Positions 16,193 to 25,177 are shown, counted from the first letter of the stretch. The stretch: DNA of 36,719 bases from Myxococcaceae bacterium (GCA_017881265.1 JADGRA010000057.1:1-36719), one strand, 5' to 3'. A program made the numbers and translations. The notes: generated from the sequence alone by a model not told the origin.

Positions 16193-17418
16193 AGAGTCCG
16201 GACAGCCATCGAGAAGCCGCCGCTGCCGGCACGCCGGGCACGGACAACCGGCGGCTCCGCGTCTACCTCATCGGCGGGGTCGCCGTCGTCCTGGTGCTGG
16301 GCGCCGTGCTGCTGTGGCGCGCCCAGTCGGGCGTCAACCGGGTGGCGCTGGCGAGTGCGCCGAAGCCTGTCACGGTGGTGAAGGCGCAGGACGTCCAGTT
16401 CCGGCCCTTCCGCACCTACGTGGGGACCCTGGACCCCTGGCAGTCCGCACAGGTTGGTCCACAGCTCATCTCCGCGTACGTCTCCTCGGTGCTGGTCCGG
16501 CCGGGGGCCGTCGTGAAGAAGGGCGAGGTGCTGGCCACCCTGGACTGCCGACACGCCACCGCGTCGACGCACGCGGTGGCGATGCAGGCCGACGCCATCG
16601 AAGCCCGGCAGAAGGCACTCGCCGACGAGGCGGCCCGCACCCAGGGCCTGCTGGACGGCGGCTTCGTCTCCACCAACGAGGCGGAGCAGAAGCTTGCCGA
16701 GAGCGCCTCCGAGGCGGCCCACCTGCAGGCGGGAATGGCACAGCTCACGCGGAGCTCGCTCGAGGTGAACGACTGTGTGCTGCGGGCCCCCTTCGACGGC
16801 GAGGTGGCCGTCCGCGCCATCGACCCGGGCGCCTTCGTCCGTCCGGGCATGTCCATGGTGTCGGTGGTGGACCGTTCCATCATCCGTGTCACCGCCGAGG
16901 CACCGGAGGTTGACTTCGCGGTGGTTGAGACCGGGACGCCCGTGAAGATGCATCTGCTGGCCACGGGCCAGGACGTCGTCGGGAAAGTCTCCCGCCGCGC
17001 TCCGGCGGCGGACCTTGGGACCCGCACCCTGCATTTCGAGGTGGACGTGGCGGACCCGGCGCGCACCTTGCCGGTGGGGACGACGGCGGAGATGACCATC
17101 GACGTTGGGCAGCCCCGTCCGGCCTCCGGGGTGCCGCTGGCGGCGGCGGCCGTCCGCAGCGGCAACGCGCTTCTTTTCGTGGTGGAGGGCGACACGGCCC
17201 ACGCCCGCGTGGTGCCGCTGCTGGGCGAGCGCGAGGGCTTGCTCTACCTCGACCCCTCGCTCAAGCCGGGAACGCCGGTGGTGCTGGAGGGGCGGGCGCT
17301 CCTCGGGGACGGGGAGAAGGTCCACGTCGGAGCGGTGGAGGACGTGGCGCATGGCCCGTCCTCCGCGCCGCGAGCGCAATCTCCAAAGTCGGGCACCGAC
17401 GTGGAGCTGACGCCGTGA
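16189..17418 (+). CDS. RND periplasmic adaptor (membrane-fusion protein)
   Basis: This adaptor has 409 residues. A short cytoplasmic tail is followed by one anchor helix (about 25-43, YLIGGVAVVLVLGAVLLW). Then come the lipoyl half-motif (SAYVSSVLVRPGAVVKKGEV, then LATLDC), an alpha-hairpin (about 120-190), the second lipoyl half (LRAPFDGEVAVRAIDPGAFV) and beta-barrel and membrane-proximal domains. The ATG at 16189 overlaps the upstream TGA, and its own stop overlaps the GTG of the RND gene, so three genes are linked by 4-base overlaps and should be made in fixed ratio. It bridges the RND pump and the TolC-like channel. Confidence 0.94.
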   Translation: MKSPDSHREAAAAGTPGTDNRRLRVYLIGGVAVVLVLGAVLLWRAQSGVNRVALASAPKPVTVVKAQDVQFRPFRTYVGTLDPWQSAQVGPQLISAYVSSVLVRPGAVVKKGEVLATLDCRHATASTHAVAMQADAIEARQKALADEAARTQGLLDGGFVSTNEAEQKLAESASEAAHLQAGMAQLTRSSLEVNDCVLRAPFDGEVAVRAIDPGAFVRPGMSMVSVVDRSIIRVTAEAPEVDFAVVETGTPVKMHLLATGQDVVGKVSRRAPAADLGTRTLHFEVDVADPARTLPVGTTAEMTIDVGQPRPASGVPLAAAAVRSGNALLFVVEGDTAHARVVPLLGEREGLLYLDPSLKPGTPVVLEGRALLGDGEKVHVGAVEDVAHGPSSAPRAQSPKSGTDVELTP

Positions 17419-20400
17419 CGCGCCTGTCCCTGAGTAACCCCATCGCCGTCCTGATGGTGTCCATCGCGGTCATGGTGTTTGCCTTCGTCACCACGCCCCG
17501 CATGAGCATCGACACGTTTCCCGAGCTGACCCCTCCGGTGCTGGTGGTGGGCACCTTGGCGCCGGGACTCGGCCCCAAGGACGTGGAGAAGACGCTCACC
17601 TGGCGTATTGAAAAGTACGTCAGCGCGACGCCGGGCGTGGACCACGTGGAGAGCATCTCGCGGAACAACCTGAGCATCGTCTTCGTCTGGCTCAAATGGG
17701 GCACGGACCTCAACGGCGCCCAGACGCTGGTCCAGCAGCAGACGGCCTTCGCCATGGCGGCGGTGCCGAAGAGTCTCGGCGTCCTGCCGCCCTTCGTCCT
17801 GCAGTACGACCCCTCCAACGCGCCGGTGGTGCAGGTCGCCGTGTCCGGGGGCGGGCTGAGTGGCCCGCAACTGTACGACTACGCGCTCAACAACATCGAG
17901 CCGGTCCTGGAGGGCATCCAGGGCGTCGCCTCGGCCTCCATCAACGGCGGGCGGCAGCGCCAAATCAACATTGTCGTCAGCCTCTCGGCCGCGCAGGCCC
18001 GCGGCGTCACCTCCAGCGACATCGCCGCGGCGGTCGCCCAGGCCAATGCCTTACTCCCGTCCGGCGTCTTCATCTCGCCGCACTTCGACTCCAACGTCTA
18101 CACCAACGCCGTCCCGGAGCGGGTGGAGGCCATCGGCAGCGCGATGGTGAAGGTGGTGGGCGGCAAGCCGGTCTTCATTCGCGACGTCGCCAAGGTGGAG
18201 GACGGCGGGAGCCCGGAGACGCAAGCCGTGTCGGTCAATGGCCAGAACGCGGTCTACCTCAACGTGCTCCGGGTTCCCGGCGGCAACACGCTGAACATCG
18301 TCGACTCGGTCAAGAAGGCGGTGGCCGGCCTGCACGACCTGCCGCCTGGCGTCGAGGTGAAGGCCGTCTTCGACCAGTCCACCTTCGTGCGCACCAGCTA
18401 CCACGGCCTGAAGCAAGAGGTGCTGCAGGCGCTCATCCTCATCGCGCTGGTCATCCTGCTCTTCCTGCAGAGCGTCCGGGGCACCCTCATCGTCTCGGTG
18501 GCCATCCCGCTCTCCTTCGCCATCACGCTGATTGTGCTGTACGCCAATGGCCAGACCCTCAACGCTTTCACGCTGGGTGGGTTGACGCTGGCCATGGGTC
18601 GCCTGGTCGACGACGCGGTGGTGGTGCTGGAGTCCATTCATCGCCACCAGCGCATGGGGAAGAGCAACTACCGCGCCGCGCTGGACGGCACTAACGCCGT
18701 CGCCCTGCCCGTTCTGGCCTCGACGTTGACCACCATGGCCGTCCTGCTGCCGGTGCTGCTGCTGTCCGGGCTGGCCCAGAAACTATTTGCTCCGCTGGCG
18801 CTGACGGTCGCCATGGCCATGACGGCCTCGTACTTCGTCAGCGTCTGTGTCACGCCGGTGGCCTGTCGGTATTTCCTCGGGCACGCGGAAAGCACCGGAC
18901 TGGCCCGGCTGGTGGCTGCCAGGATTGACGGCCTGGCGGACGGCTACTCGTACCTGCTCGGGCGCGTGCTTCCGTACCGGGCCACCGTCATCGTCTGCTG
19001 CGCCGTCTTGACTGCTGGCGCGCTGTGGGCCGCGGGGAAGCTGCCCAGCACCTTCTTCCCCGAAATCGACGAGTCGATGGAGCGGGTCTACGTCCGAGTC
19101 GCTCCCGGGACGTCCCTGGAGAATGCAGCCCGGCGCATCGGCGAGATGGGGAAGGTGCTCGCGCAGGAGCTTCCCAAGGGCACGGTCGAGCTCGTCCTCA
19201 CCAATGTCGGCTCGCCGAACAATGCCCGCAGCGCGATGACGAGCCCCAACAACGGACCGCACATGGGCTTCATCCGCCTGGCCCTGGTGGACCCGGAGAA
19301 CCGGAAGCTGTCCCAGCGGGACCTCTCCAACCGGATGCGAGAGATTCTGGTGAAGCATTTCCCGGGCGTCGAGTTCCTCCAGTGGCCGGGCGGCCTGGTG
19401 GCCTCCGTCTTCGCCAACGGCTACATCGCTCCGCTGGTGGTCGAGGTGCGGGGTGAAAACCTCGCCCAGCTGGAGAGCGACGCCAAGGAGGTCGCCCGGG
19501 TCGCCCAAACAGTTGCCGGCGTCCGCGACGTCCGGGTGAGCCTGCAGAACGACTACCCGGAGGTCCGGGTCGAGACGAAGCGCGACGAGGCGGGCATGGT
19601 GGGCGTCAGCGCCCGCGCCACCGCCCAGACCACCCTCGAGGGAACGCTCGGCAACATCAACACCCCGAGCGTCTGGATTGACCCCAACAACGGCCAGTCC
19701 TACTACGTCGTCACCTACTACGCGGGCAGCGACGTGCCGGACCCGAACGCCCTCGGCGCACTCCCGGTGCGCATTAGCCCGGAGGGCACCCCGGTCGCCC
19801 TCGGCACCTACAGCGTCATCCGCCGCTCCGTCGGCCCGGTGGCCATCGAGCGCAACCAACTGCAGCGAGCGGCACACGTGCTGATGCAGACGGAAGGCCG
19901 CGACATCGGCACCGCCGCGGCGGAGTTGGAGGACAAGCTGCACCGCGACGGCAAGACGCGGAGTCTCCCCTTCAACTACGTCGGCCAGGTTCAGCTGATG
20001 CGGGACACGTTTTCTGGGCTCGGCTTGGCCATTACCTTGGCTGTGATGGTGGTATTCATGATTATGGCGGCGCAATTCAAATCCCTGCGCCTTCCCTTCG
20101 TGATGCTCTTCACCATCCCGGTGTCGCTGGTGGGAATCGTCATGGCTTTGCTGGCGGCAGGGCAGGGCTTCTCCATCACCGCCCTCATGGGCGTGCTGAT
20201 GGTGGTGGGAATCGCCGTGTCCAATGGCATCCTCCTCGTCGACGACGCCAACCGCCGCTACTCCTCGGAAGGGGCGGAGAAGCTGGAAGCCGTCATTGCC
20301 GCGGCACGTTCACGCTTCGTGCCCATCGCCATGACGAGCCTGGCGACCGTCATCGGGCTGATTCCGACCGCCCTGGCGCTGGAGAAGGGGACGGAGTCCA

Positions 20401-20561
20401 ACCAGCCGCTGGCGCTGGCCGTCGTGGGCGGGCTCACGTCGTCGACGTTGCTGTCTCTGTTTCTCGTCCCGGTGATGTTCATGATTTTCGCCCGCAGGGA
20501 GGTTTCGGCCGAAGACGAAGTTCCGTCGGCCGCCGGGCCCGCCCTGCCGAGACACGCTTGA
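17415..20561 (+). CDS. RND efflux permease (AcrB/HAE family)
   Basis: This full-length inner-membrane pump has 1,048 residues. It has TM1 (NPIAVLMVSIAVMVFAFV), the FPELTPP loop and porter domains. TM4 carries the Asp pair D399/D400 (AMGRLVDDAVVVLESIHRHQ). The second half repeats the pattern (FFPEIDESMERVYVRVAPG; MGVLMVVGIAVSNGILLVDD). The GTG start at 17415 overlaps the stop of the adaptor gene. With the upstream channel and adaptor it forms a complete tripartite exporter. Two SPFH lipoprotein genes follow at 13 bases, which is not usual for RND operons. Transported compound unknown; the Ser/Asn-Gly at the second-half position is typical of drug and solvent pumps rather than of metal pumps with charged residues there. 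Confidence 0.95.
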   Translation: MTRLSLSNPIAVLMVSIAVMVFAFVTTPRMSIDTFPELTPPVLVVGTLAPGLGPKDVEKTLTWRIEKYVSATPGVDHVESISRNNLSIVFVWLKWGTDLNGAQTLVQQQTAFAMAAVPKSLGVLPPFVLQYDPSNAPVVQVAVSGGGLSGPQLYDYALNNIEPVLEGIQGVASASINGGRQRQINIVVSLSAAQARGVTSSDIAAAVAQANALLPSGVFISPHFDSNVYTNAVPERVEAIGSAMVKVVGGKPVFIRDVAKVEDGGSPETQAVSVNGQNAVYLNVLRVPGGNTLNIVDSVKKAVAGLHDLPPGVEVKAVFDQSTFVRTSYHGLKQEVLQALILIALVILLFLQSVRGTLIVSVAIPLSFAITLIVLYANGQTLNAFTLGGLTLAMGRLVDDAVVVLESIHRHQRMGKSNYRAALDGTNAVALPVLASTLTTMAVLLPVLLLSGLAQKLFAPLALTVAMAMTASYFVSVCVTPVACRYFLGHAESTGLARLVAARIDGLADGYSYLLGRVLPYRATVIVCCAVLTAGALWAAGKLPSTFFPEIDESMERVYVRVAPGTSLENAARRIGEMGKVLAQELPKGTVELVLTNVGSPNNARSAMTSPNNGPHMGFIRLALVDPENRKLSQRDLSNRMREILVKHFPGVEFLQWPGGLVASVFANGYIAPLVVEVRGENLAQLESDAKEVARVAQTVAGVRDVRVSLQNDYPEVRVETKRDEAGMVGVSARATAQTTLEGTLGNINTPSVWIDPNNGQSYYVVTYYAGSDVPDPNALGALPVRISPEGTPVALGTYSVIRRSVGPVAIERNQLQRAAHVLMQTEGRDIGTAAAELEDKLHRDGKTRSLPFNYVGQVQLMRDTFSGLGLAITLAVMVVFMIMAAQFKSLRLPFVMLFTIPVSLVGIVMALLAAGQGFSITALMGVLMVVGIAVSNGILLVDDANRRYSSEGAEKLEAVIAAARSRFVPIAMTSLATVIGLIPTALALEKGTESNQPLALAVVGGLTSSTLLSLFLVPVMFMIFARREVSAEDEVPSAAGPALPRHA

Positions 20562-20574
20562 GGACTGCGGTGTC

Positions 20575-21435
20575 ATGCGCGCTTGCAGTGGATTGACAGC
20601 GCCTCGCGGCTTCCGGAGCCCGGGCCGGATGGGTGGTTCCGCCACCAGAGCGGGGGGCAGGGTGGCTGGGGCCGCGCTCCTGGGTCTGGTTCTCACAAGC
20701 GCCGCCTGCATCACTGTCCCTCCGGGCCACGCCGCCGTCGCTCTTGCTCCCTCTGGCCTCCGCCCCGACGTCCTGCCAGAGGGCGTGTCTGCCATTCCCT
20801 GGTTTGGTCAGGTGTACCTGTATGACACCCGCGAGCAGGAACTGACGCTCCGCTTTAACGCCATCAGCCGGGACGGCAGCCCGGTGACGACGTCCGCCTC
20901 CGTCGTCACCTACCGCATCGTCCCGGAGGAAGTGGTCGCGCTGGCCCGCGAGGTGGGGCCGAACTACGCCGACGTGCTGGTCCGGCCAGAGGTCGAGGCC
21001 GCCCTGCGGCTGGTGGTCGGTGGTCTCGGCTCCGATGAGCTGGACACGGACCACATCCTCGTCGCGCAGGCCGCTGTGAAGGAGCGTGCCGCGGCACGCC
21101 TGCGCCCCTACCATGTGGTGCTCGAATCGGTCGACTTTCGAACGCTGCAAGTCGTCTCCCCGCTCGCCCTCGGGCAGGTCGGTGCGTCGCTGGTTCTCCA
21201 GCAGCGGCTGCTCGAGGCTCCGCGTCAACTCGAGATTGTCCGCAAGCAAGCGGAGGCCCGCCGCGAGGAAGCGGCGGGCCTCGCGCAGAACCACGAGGCG
21301 CTCGAGGGTTCTCTTTCGGCGTTGACCCTTGCGGATTTACGACGGCGCGCTTGGGACGCGCTGCTTCGTGCACCTTCCTCAACCGTTCACGTCAAGGCCG
21401 CCGGTGCGCCGGCGATTGTCGAGGTACCGCCATGA
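20575..21435 (+). CDS. SPFH/prohibitin-like (band 7) lipoprotein, copy 1
   Basis: This protein has 286 residues from the ATG at 20575. A start at 20629 (MGGSATRAGG) would also give a good signal peptide and cannot be excluded. The lipobox LTSAAC precedes ITVPPGHAAVALAP. The body shows the band-7 pattern: TSASVVTYRIVPEEVVALAR, VRPEVEAALRLVVGG, an amphipathic helix VKERAAARLRPYHVVLESVD and a coiled C-terminal helix (LLEAPRQLEIVRKQAEARRE). Prohibitin-like proteins form rings or scaffolds next to membrane proteins; as a lipoprotein this one would sit in the periplasm. It is 13 bases after the RND gene and overlaps the next gene (ATGA). It is a diverged tandem copy of that gene. Confidence 0.82.
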   Translation: MRACSGLTAPRGFRSPGRMGGSATRAGGRVAGAALLGLVLTSAACITVPPGHAAVALAPSGLRPDVLPEGVSAIPWFGQVYLYDTREQELTLRFNAISRDGSPVTTSASVVTYRIVPEEVVALAREVGPNYADVLVRPEVEAALRLVVGGLGSDELDTDHILVAQAAVKERAAARLRPYHVVLESVDFRTLQVVSPLALGQVGASLVLQQRLLEAPRQLEIVRKQAEARREEAAGLAQNHEALEGSLSALTLADLRRRAWDALLRAPSSTVHVKAAGAPAIVEVPP

Positions 21436-22238
21436 AGAAGCTCACACTCCTCGCCGCGTTGGTGCTGTTCCCCGCATGCGTCACGGTCGGTCCGGGCCAG
21501 GCCGGCGTGCTGTGGAAAGCCGGGGGCGGCACGCAGAAGGAGACCTACGGCGAAGGCGAGTACTGGGTGTGGTTCCAGAACAAGATGTACGTGTACGACC
21601 TGCGCGTCATGAGCAACGACGAGAAGCTGGCCGTCATTGCCAACAACGGTCTCTCCATCAACCTGGACGCCACGGTCCGCTACCGAATCGCTCCGAACGA
21701 GGTCGTCGCCCTCACCGAGGAGATTGGCCCCGACTATTACAACGTCATCCTCGAACCCCTGGTGCGGTCGGACGCGCGCCGGGTGGTCGGGAGGTATTCA
21801 CCCGAGGAGATTTACTCGACGAAGCGAGACGTGGTGGAGCGCGAAATCCGGGAGCAGCTCATCAGCCGTGCGGCGGGAAAGCACCTCATCATCGAGGCCG
21901 TTCTCATCCGAAATGTGGAACTCCCGCCGGCGATTCGACAGGCCATCGACCAGAAGCTGGCCGCCGAGCAGGAAGTGCTGAAGATGAACTACGTGCTCCA
22001 AATCACCAAGGCGACTGCTGACCAGCGCCGGGCCGAGGCAGAAGGAATTGCCGATTACAACCGGACCATCTCCTCGAGTCTCAGCCCGTCCATCCTGGAA
22101 TACGAGAGAATCCTTCAGCTCGAAAAGCTGGCGGCCTCGGGAAACTCGAAAACCGTGGTGCTCGGACCAGGCGCCGGCTCCACGCCGGTGCTCTTGTCCG
22201 CGCAGGCCCCGACGCGTGGGGGTTCGCCTCAGCCGTGA
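21432..22238 (+). CDS. SPFH/prohibitin-like (band 7) lipoprotein, copy 2
   Basis: This protein has 268 residues, with signal MKKLTLLAALVLFPAC (Cys16 lipidated) and then VTVGPGQAGVLW. The band-7 core is better preserved than in copy 1: DATVRYRIAPNEVVALTEEI, YSPEEIYSTKRDVVEREIRE, LIIEAVLIRNVELPPAIRQA, and a coiled-coil (IDQKLAAEQEVLKMNYVLQI, RAEAEGIADYN). The ATG at 21432 overlaps the stop of copy 1. It is the last gene of the OMF-MFP-RND operon; the next gene converges with a 15-base gap. Copies 1 and 2 align along their length, so they arose by tandem duplication and may form a mixed ring. Role in pump assembly or membrane stability is inferred from context alone. Confidence 0.88.
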   Translation: MKKLTLLAALVLFPACVTVGPGQAGVLWKAGGGTQKETYGEGEYWVWFQNKMYVYDLRVMSNDEKLAVIANNGLSINLDATVRYRIAPNEVVALTEEIGPDYYNVILEPLVRSDARRVVGRYSPEEIYSTKRDVVEREIREQLISRAAGKHLIIEAVLIRNVELPPAIRQAIDQKLAAEQEVLKMNYVLQITKATADQRRAEAEGIADYNRTISSSLSPSILEYERILQLEKLAASGNSKTVVLGPGAGSTPVLLSAQAPTRGGSPQP

Positions 22239-22253
22239 CGCGTCGGACAGCAG

Positions 22254-23237
22254 TCACCGAATCCACCCCAGAAGCACGGCGCCCAGTGTCGCGCTGGCCA
22301 CCAGTCCCCACAACGACAGGCCCATGAGGAAGGGGCGCGCCCCCACCCGCCCCAGGGCAGCGCGGGACAGGCCGAGGCCAAGCAGGAGCAGGGTGAGAAC
22401 CAGGAGGCGTTGGGCGGCCAGCGCCACCAGCCTCCCCTCGGGCTGGAGGCTGGGGACGAAGCTCACCAGCGCCGCTGCCGCGAGAAACCCGAGGATGAAC
22501 CATGGGCGCTTTGCCTTCGCGGGTGTAGGGCCGGCCACTGGGCGCGCGACCACGGCGCCGAGCACCAGGGTGACCGGAACAATCCACAGCGCTCGGACGA
22601 GCTTGGTGGTCGTCGCGACCATCAGCGCCTCGGCACCGTAGCTCGCCGCCGCCCCGACGACGCTCGAGGTGTCGTGAATGGCCAGGGCTGCCCAGAGCCC
22701 GAAGCCGCGCTGCGGCAGGTTAAGCACGTGGCCGATGAAGGGGAACAGCAGGAGTGCTAGCGCATTCAGCACGAAGACAATGCCAAGCGCTGCACTGGTG
22801 TCCTCGTCGTGCGCGCCAATCACCGGCGCCGCGGCTGCTATGGCGCTGCCGCCACAAATGGCAGTGCCGACGCCGACCAGAATCCCGGTCGCCCGACGGA
22901 CGGCGAGCCATCGCCCGAGGAGGGCGGCCAGCCCCAGCGTCCCCCCGATGCCCAGAAGCGTGTAGCCGAAGCCCTGGAGGCCGACCACCGCCACCGTCCG
23001 TAGATTCATCGCCGCTCCGAGGCCCATCACCGAGAAGGCGAGGAGGCGCGGTGTCAGGGCCCTGGTGCCGGCAGGCCAGGGATTTCCGAGCGCGAGCGTG
23101 ACCGCGATGCCGCAAAGCAGGGCAGCCCAGGTTGGGATGGCGTGCCATCCCAGCGGAGGAACATCGGGCACCAGGCAGAGTACAGCGAGAAGCCCGATGA
23201 GCGGCTTGGCGATGGGCGAGGGCCGATGCGAACTCAC
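22254..23237 (-). CDS. YeiH/UPF0324-family membrane protein (putative anion exporter)
   Basis: This polytopic protein of 327 residues has about ten helices. It carries the family signatures GVGTAICGGSAIAAAAPVIG, FPFIGHVLNLPQRGFGLWAA and AIHDTSSVVGAAASYG. Members of this family (Cons_hypoth698) are annotated as putative sulfate exporters, but few have been tested. The start is a GTG at 23237; the ribosome site is not clear. It is convergent with the SPFH operon and lies downstream of the MHS transporter gene on the same strand, separated by 189 bases with a terminator, so it is probably a separate unit. Confidence 0.9.
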   Translation of the reverse strand: MSSHRPSPIAKPLIGLLAVLCLVPDVPPLGWHAIPTWAALLCGIAVTLALGNPWPAGTRALTPRLLAFSVMGLGAAMNLRTVAVVGLQGFGYTLLGIGGTLGLAALLGRWLAVRRATGILVGVGTAICGGSAIAAAAPVIGAHDEDTSAALGIVFVLNALALLLFPFIGHVLNLPQRGFGLWAALAIHDTSSVVGAAASYGAEALMVATTTKLVRALWIVPVTLVLGAVVARPVAGPTPAKAKRPWFILGFLAAAALVSFVPSLQPEGRLVALAAQRLLVLTLLLLGLGLSRAALGRVGARPFLMGLSLWGLVASATLGAVLLGWIR

Positions 23238-23366
23238 CCCCGTCTCTTACCGTAGGTCCAGGAGTGGCTGCCCTGCGGGTGCACCCCCCACCCGGGAACG
23301 CCGGAGGAACCCAAATGCCAGCAGCGCCAACGACGCAGGCCTGGGGCATGGCGTTCCAAAGCAAAC

Positions 23367-23398
23367 GGGGCCCACCGTCGCCGGCGGGCCCCTCTTTT
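23367..23398 (-). terminator. Hairpin terminator after the MHS transporter gene (symmetric)
   Basis: The stem GGGGCCC (23367-23373) pairs with GGGCCCC (23386-23392). On the minus strand it is followed by GTTTGCTTT, after the MHS gene that ends at 23427. On the plus strand it is followed by TCTTTT. No plus-strand gene ends here, so I assign it to the minus strand. Confidence 0.65.
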
Positions 23399-23426
23399 GA
23401 CCGGCAGGCAGTCTCGACCCTGGGAT

Positions 23427-25034
23427 TTAGACCGTCGAGATTTTGTGGTCCTTCGTCTCGCGGATGAAGAGCGAGCCGATGACGAATGTCATCGCCGCGA
23501 CGATGATGGGGTACCAGAGGCCGTAGTAGATGTCGCCGGTGGCGGCCACCAGCGCCGTCGCCGTTAGGGGGAGCATGCCGCCGAACCAGCCGTTGCCGAT
23601 GTGGTAGGGCAACGACATGGACGTGTAGCGAATGCGGGTCGGGAACAGCTCGACCAAGAACGCCGCAATCGGCCCGTAGACCATGGTCACGTAGATGACC
23701 AGGATGAACAGCAGCAGTAGAAGCATCCCGAAGTTGACGTCCGAGGCCTTCGCCGACGTCGGGTACTGCATCCCGGCCAGGACGGTCTTCAGCTTCGCCT
23801 CATCCACGCCGACAATTTCCTGCTCGTTGATGCGCACCACCGGCTGGGCCCCGGGGGCGCCCTCAACCTTCGAGTAGGTGAGACTGCGGCTCGAGAGCTG
23901 ACTCTGCACCTTGTCACACGGGCTGTAGACGGTGGTGGGTAGAGGGAAGAGGTGAATATGGCAGTCGCTCGCGGTGAGCGTGATTTTGGTGCGCGAGTTG
24001 AAGTCCTCCAGCGCCGGATTGGCGTAGTGGGTGAGCGCCTTGAAGATGGGCTGGTAGGTGAAGACTGCCAGGAGGCAGCCGAGCATCATGATCCACTTGC
24101 GGCCAATCTTGTCCGACAGCCAGCCGAAGACGAGGAAGAAGGGCGTGGCGAGGATGAGCGAGAGGGCGATGAGGATATAGACGGTGGTCCAGTCGACCTT
24201 CAGCGTCGTCCCGAGGAAGAAGAGCGCGTAGAACTGCCCCGTGTACCAGACGACACCCTGCCCCGCGGTCGCCCCGAAAAGCGCGAGGATGACGATTTTC
24301 AGGTTGCCCCAGCGCGCGAAGCTCTCCGTGAGAGGGGCCTTGGAACCCTTGCCCTCGGCCTTCATCCGCAGAAACACCGGCGACTCCTGCAGCCGCAGCC
24401 GGATGTAGACGGAGATGATGAGCAGGATGATGGAGCAGAGGAACGGGATGCGCCAACCGATGGCCTTGAAACTGTCGGGGCCAAGCCCGTTGCGGCACAG
24501 GTAGACCACCATCAGGGCGAGGAGGAGACCCAACGTGGCGGTGGTCTGGATGAAACTGGTGTTGTAGCCGCGCTTGGAGTCCGGCGAGTGCTCGGCAACG
24601 TAGGTGGCCGCCCCGCCGTACTCCCCGCCGAGGGCCAGGCCTTGCGCAAGTCGCAGGATGAGCAGCAGCAGCGGCGCCAACATGCCGACCTGGGCATACG
24701 TCGGCAAAAGACCGACCAACGCCGTGGAGAGGCCCATGACAATGATGGTGACGAGGAAGGTGTACTTGCGGCCAATGAGGTCGCCCACCCGTCCGAAGAC
24801 CAGCGCGCCGAAGGGCCGCACCAGGAAGCCTGCGGCGTAGTTTACGAATGCACCCAGCAACGCCGCCTGCTGGTTCCCAGGCGGGAAAAACACACCGGCG
24901 AAGAAGGGCGCCAGGATGGCGTAAATGTAGAAGTCGTACCATTCGAAGACGGTGCCCAGAGACGACGCGAAGATGACGCGTCGTTCTTCTGGAACCTCAA
25001 GCGGGGCGGCGATGGCACTTGCGGGTGTGGCCAC
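23427..25034 (-). CDS. MHS-family (MFS) metabolite:proton symporter
   Basis: This inner-membrane transporter has 535 residues with twelve predicted helices. MHS signatures are TVFEWYDFYIYAILAPFF, RPFGALVFGRVGDLIGRKYT and LRLAQGLALGGEYGGAATYV. Relatives carry carboxylates, betaines or proline with protons. An insertion of about 100 residues (FKALTHYANPALEDFNSRTK to about AKASDVNFG) between late helices holds two cysteines and is predicted periplasmic. The start GTG at 25034 is chosen because GGAGG lies seven bases before it and because the sigma-54 promoter predicts transcription from about 25062; an in-frame GTG at 25067 would lie upstream of that. It is regulated like the porin and the synthetase-like gene. 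Confidence 0.9.
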   Translation of the reverse strand: MATPASAIAAPLEVPEERRVIFASSLGTVFEWYDFYIYAILAPFFAGVFFPPGNQQAALLGAFVNYAAGFLVRPFGALVFGRVGDLIGRKYTFLVTIIVMGLSTALVGLLPTYAQVGMLAPLLLLILRLAQGLALGGEYGGAATYVAEHSPDSKRGYNTSFIQTTATLGLLLALMVVYLCRNGLGPDSFKAIGWRIPFLCSIILLIISVYIRLRLQESPVFLRMKAEGKGSKAPLTESFARWGNLKIVILALFGATAGQGVVWYTGQFYALFFLGTTLKVDWTTVYILIALSLILATPFFLVFGWLSDKIGRKWIMMLGCLLAVFTYQPIFKALTHYANPALEDFNSRTKITLTASDCHIHLFPLPTTVYSPCDKVQSQLSSRSLTYSKVEGAPGAQPVVRINEQEIVGVDEAKLKTVLAGMQYPTSAKASDVNFGMLLLLLFILVIYVTMVYGPIAAFLVELFPTRIRYTSMSLPYHIGNGWFGGMLPLTATALVAATGDIYYGLWYPIIVAAMTFVIGSLFIRETKDHKISTV

Positions 25035-25072
25035 AGTGGAACCTCCGGGTGGGGAAGCGACCTTCACCAGTG

Positions 25073-25088
25073 GGCAACTCCCACGCCA
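25073..25088 (-). promoter_or_regulatory. Sigma-54 promoter of the MHS transporter gene
   Basis: Minus-strand TGGCGTGGGAGTTGCC has GG and GC with 10 bases between. It is nearly identical to the promoter of the synthetase-like gene (TGGCGTGGGCTTTGCG). Predicted start of transcription is near 25062, 28 bases before the chosen start codon. Confidence 0.82.
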
Positions 25089-25149
25089 ACCAAAAGCGCG
25101 AGGAGTCCTCGACGCTTGCGTCCACTACGCGGCGCAGCATGCGGCGGGG

Positions 25150-25177
25150 GGTAACACCGCCTGCTACCAAACGTAAC
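25150..25177 (-). promoter_or_regulatory. Upstream activator site of the MHS transporter gene
   Basis: Read on the minus strand, the imperfect dyad GTTACGTTTGGTAGC (25177-25163) is followed by an intact half-site GTTACC (25155-25150). The first copy lies 74 bases from the sigma-54 promoter, the same as in the synthetase-like gene. It is the weakest of the three sites, and the positional match is what supports it. Confidence 0.6.

Noticed and set aside
23246-23260. Site resembling the GTTACC dyad (CTTACCGTAGGTCCA) before the UPF0324 gene
   Set aside because: Only the inner parts match, and no GG-N10-GC promoter was found at a suitable distance.
23264-23467. Possible small plus-strand gene before the GGGGCCC hairpin, with GGAGG before an internal ATG at 23315
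   Set aside because: The frame runs through the hairpin and into the 3' end of the MHS gene; composition is low-complexity and no stop precedes the hairpin.
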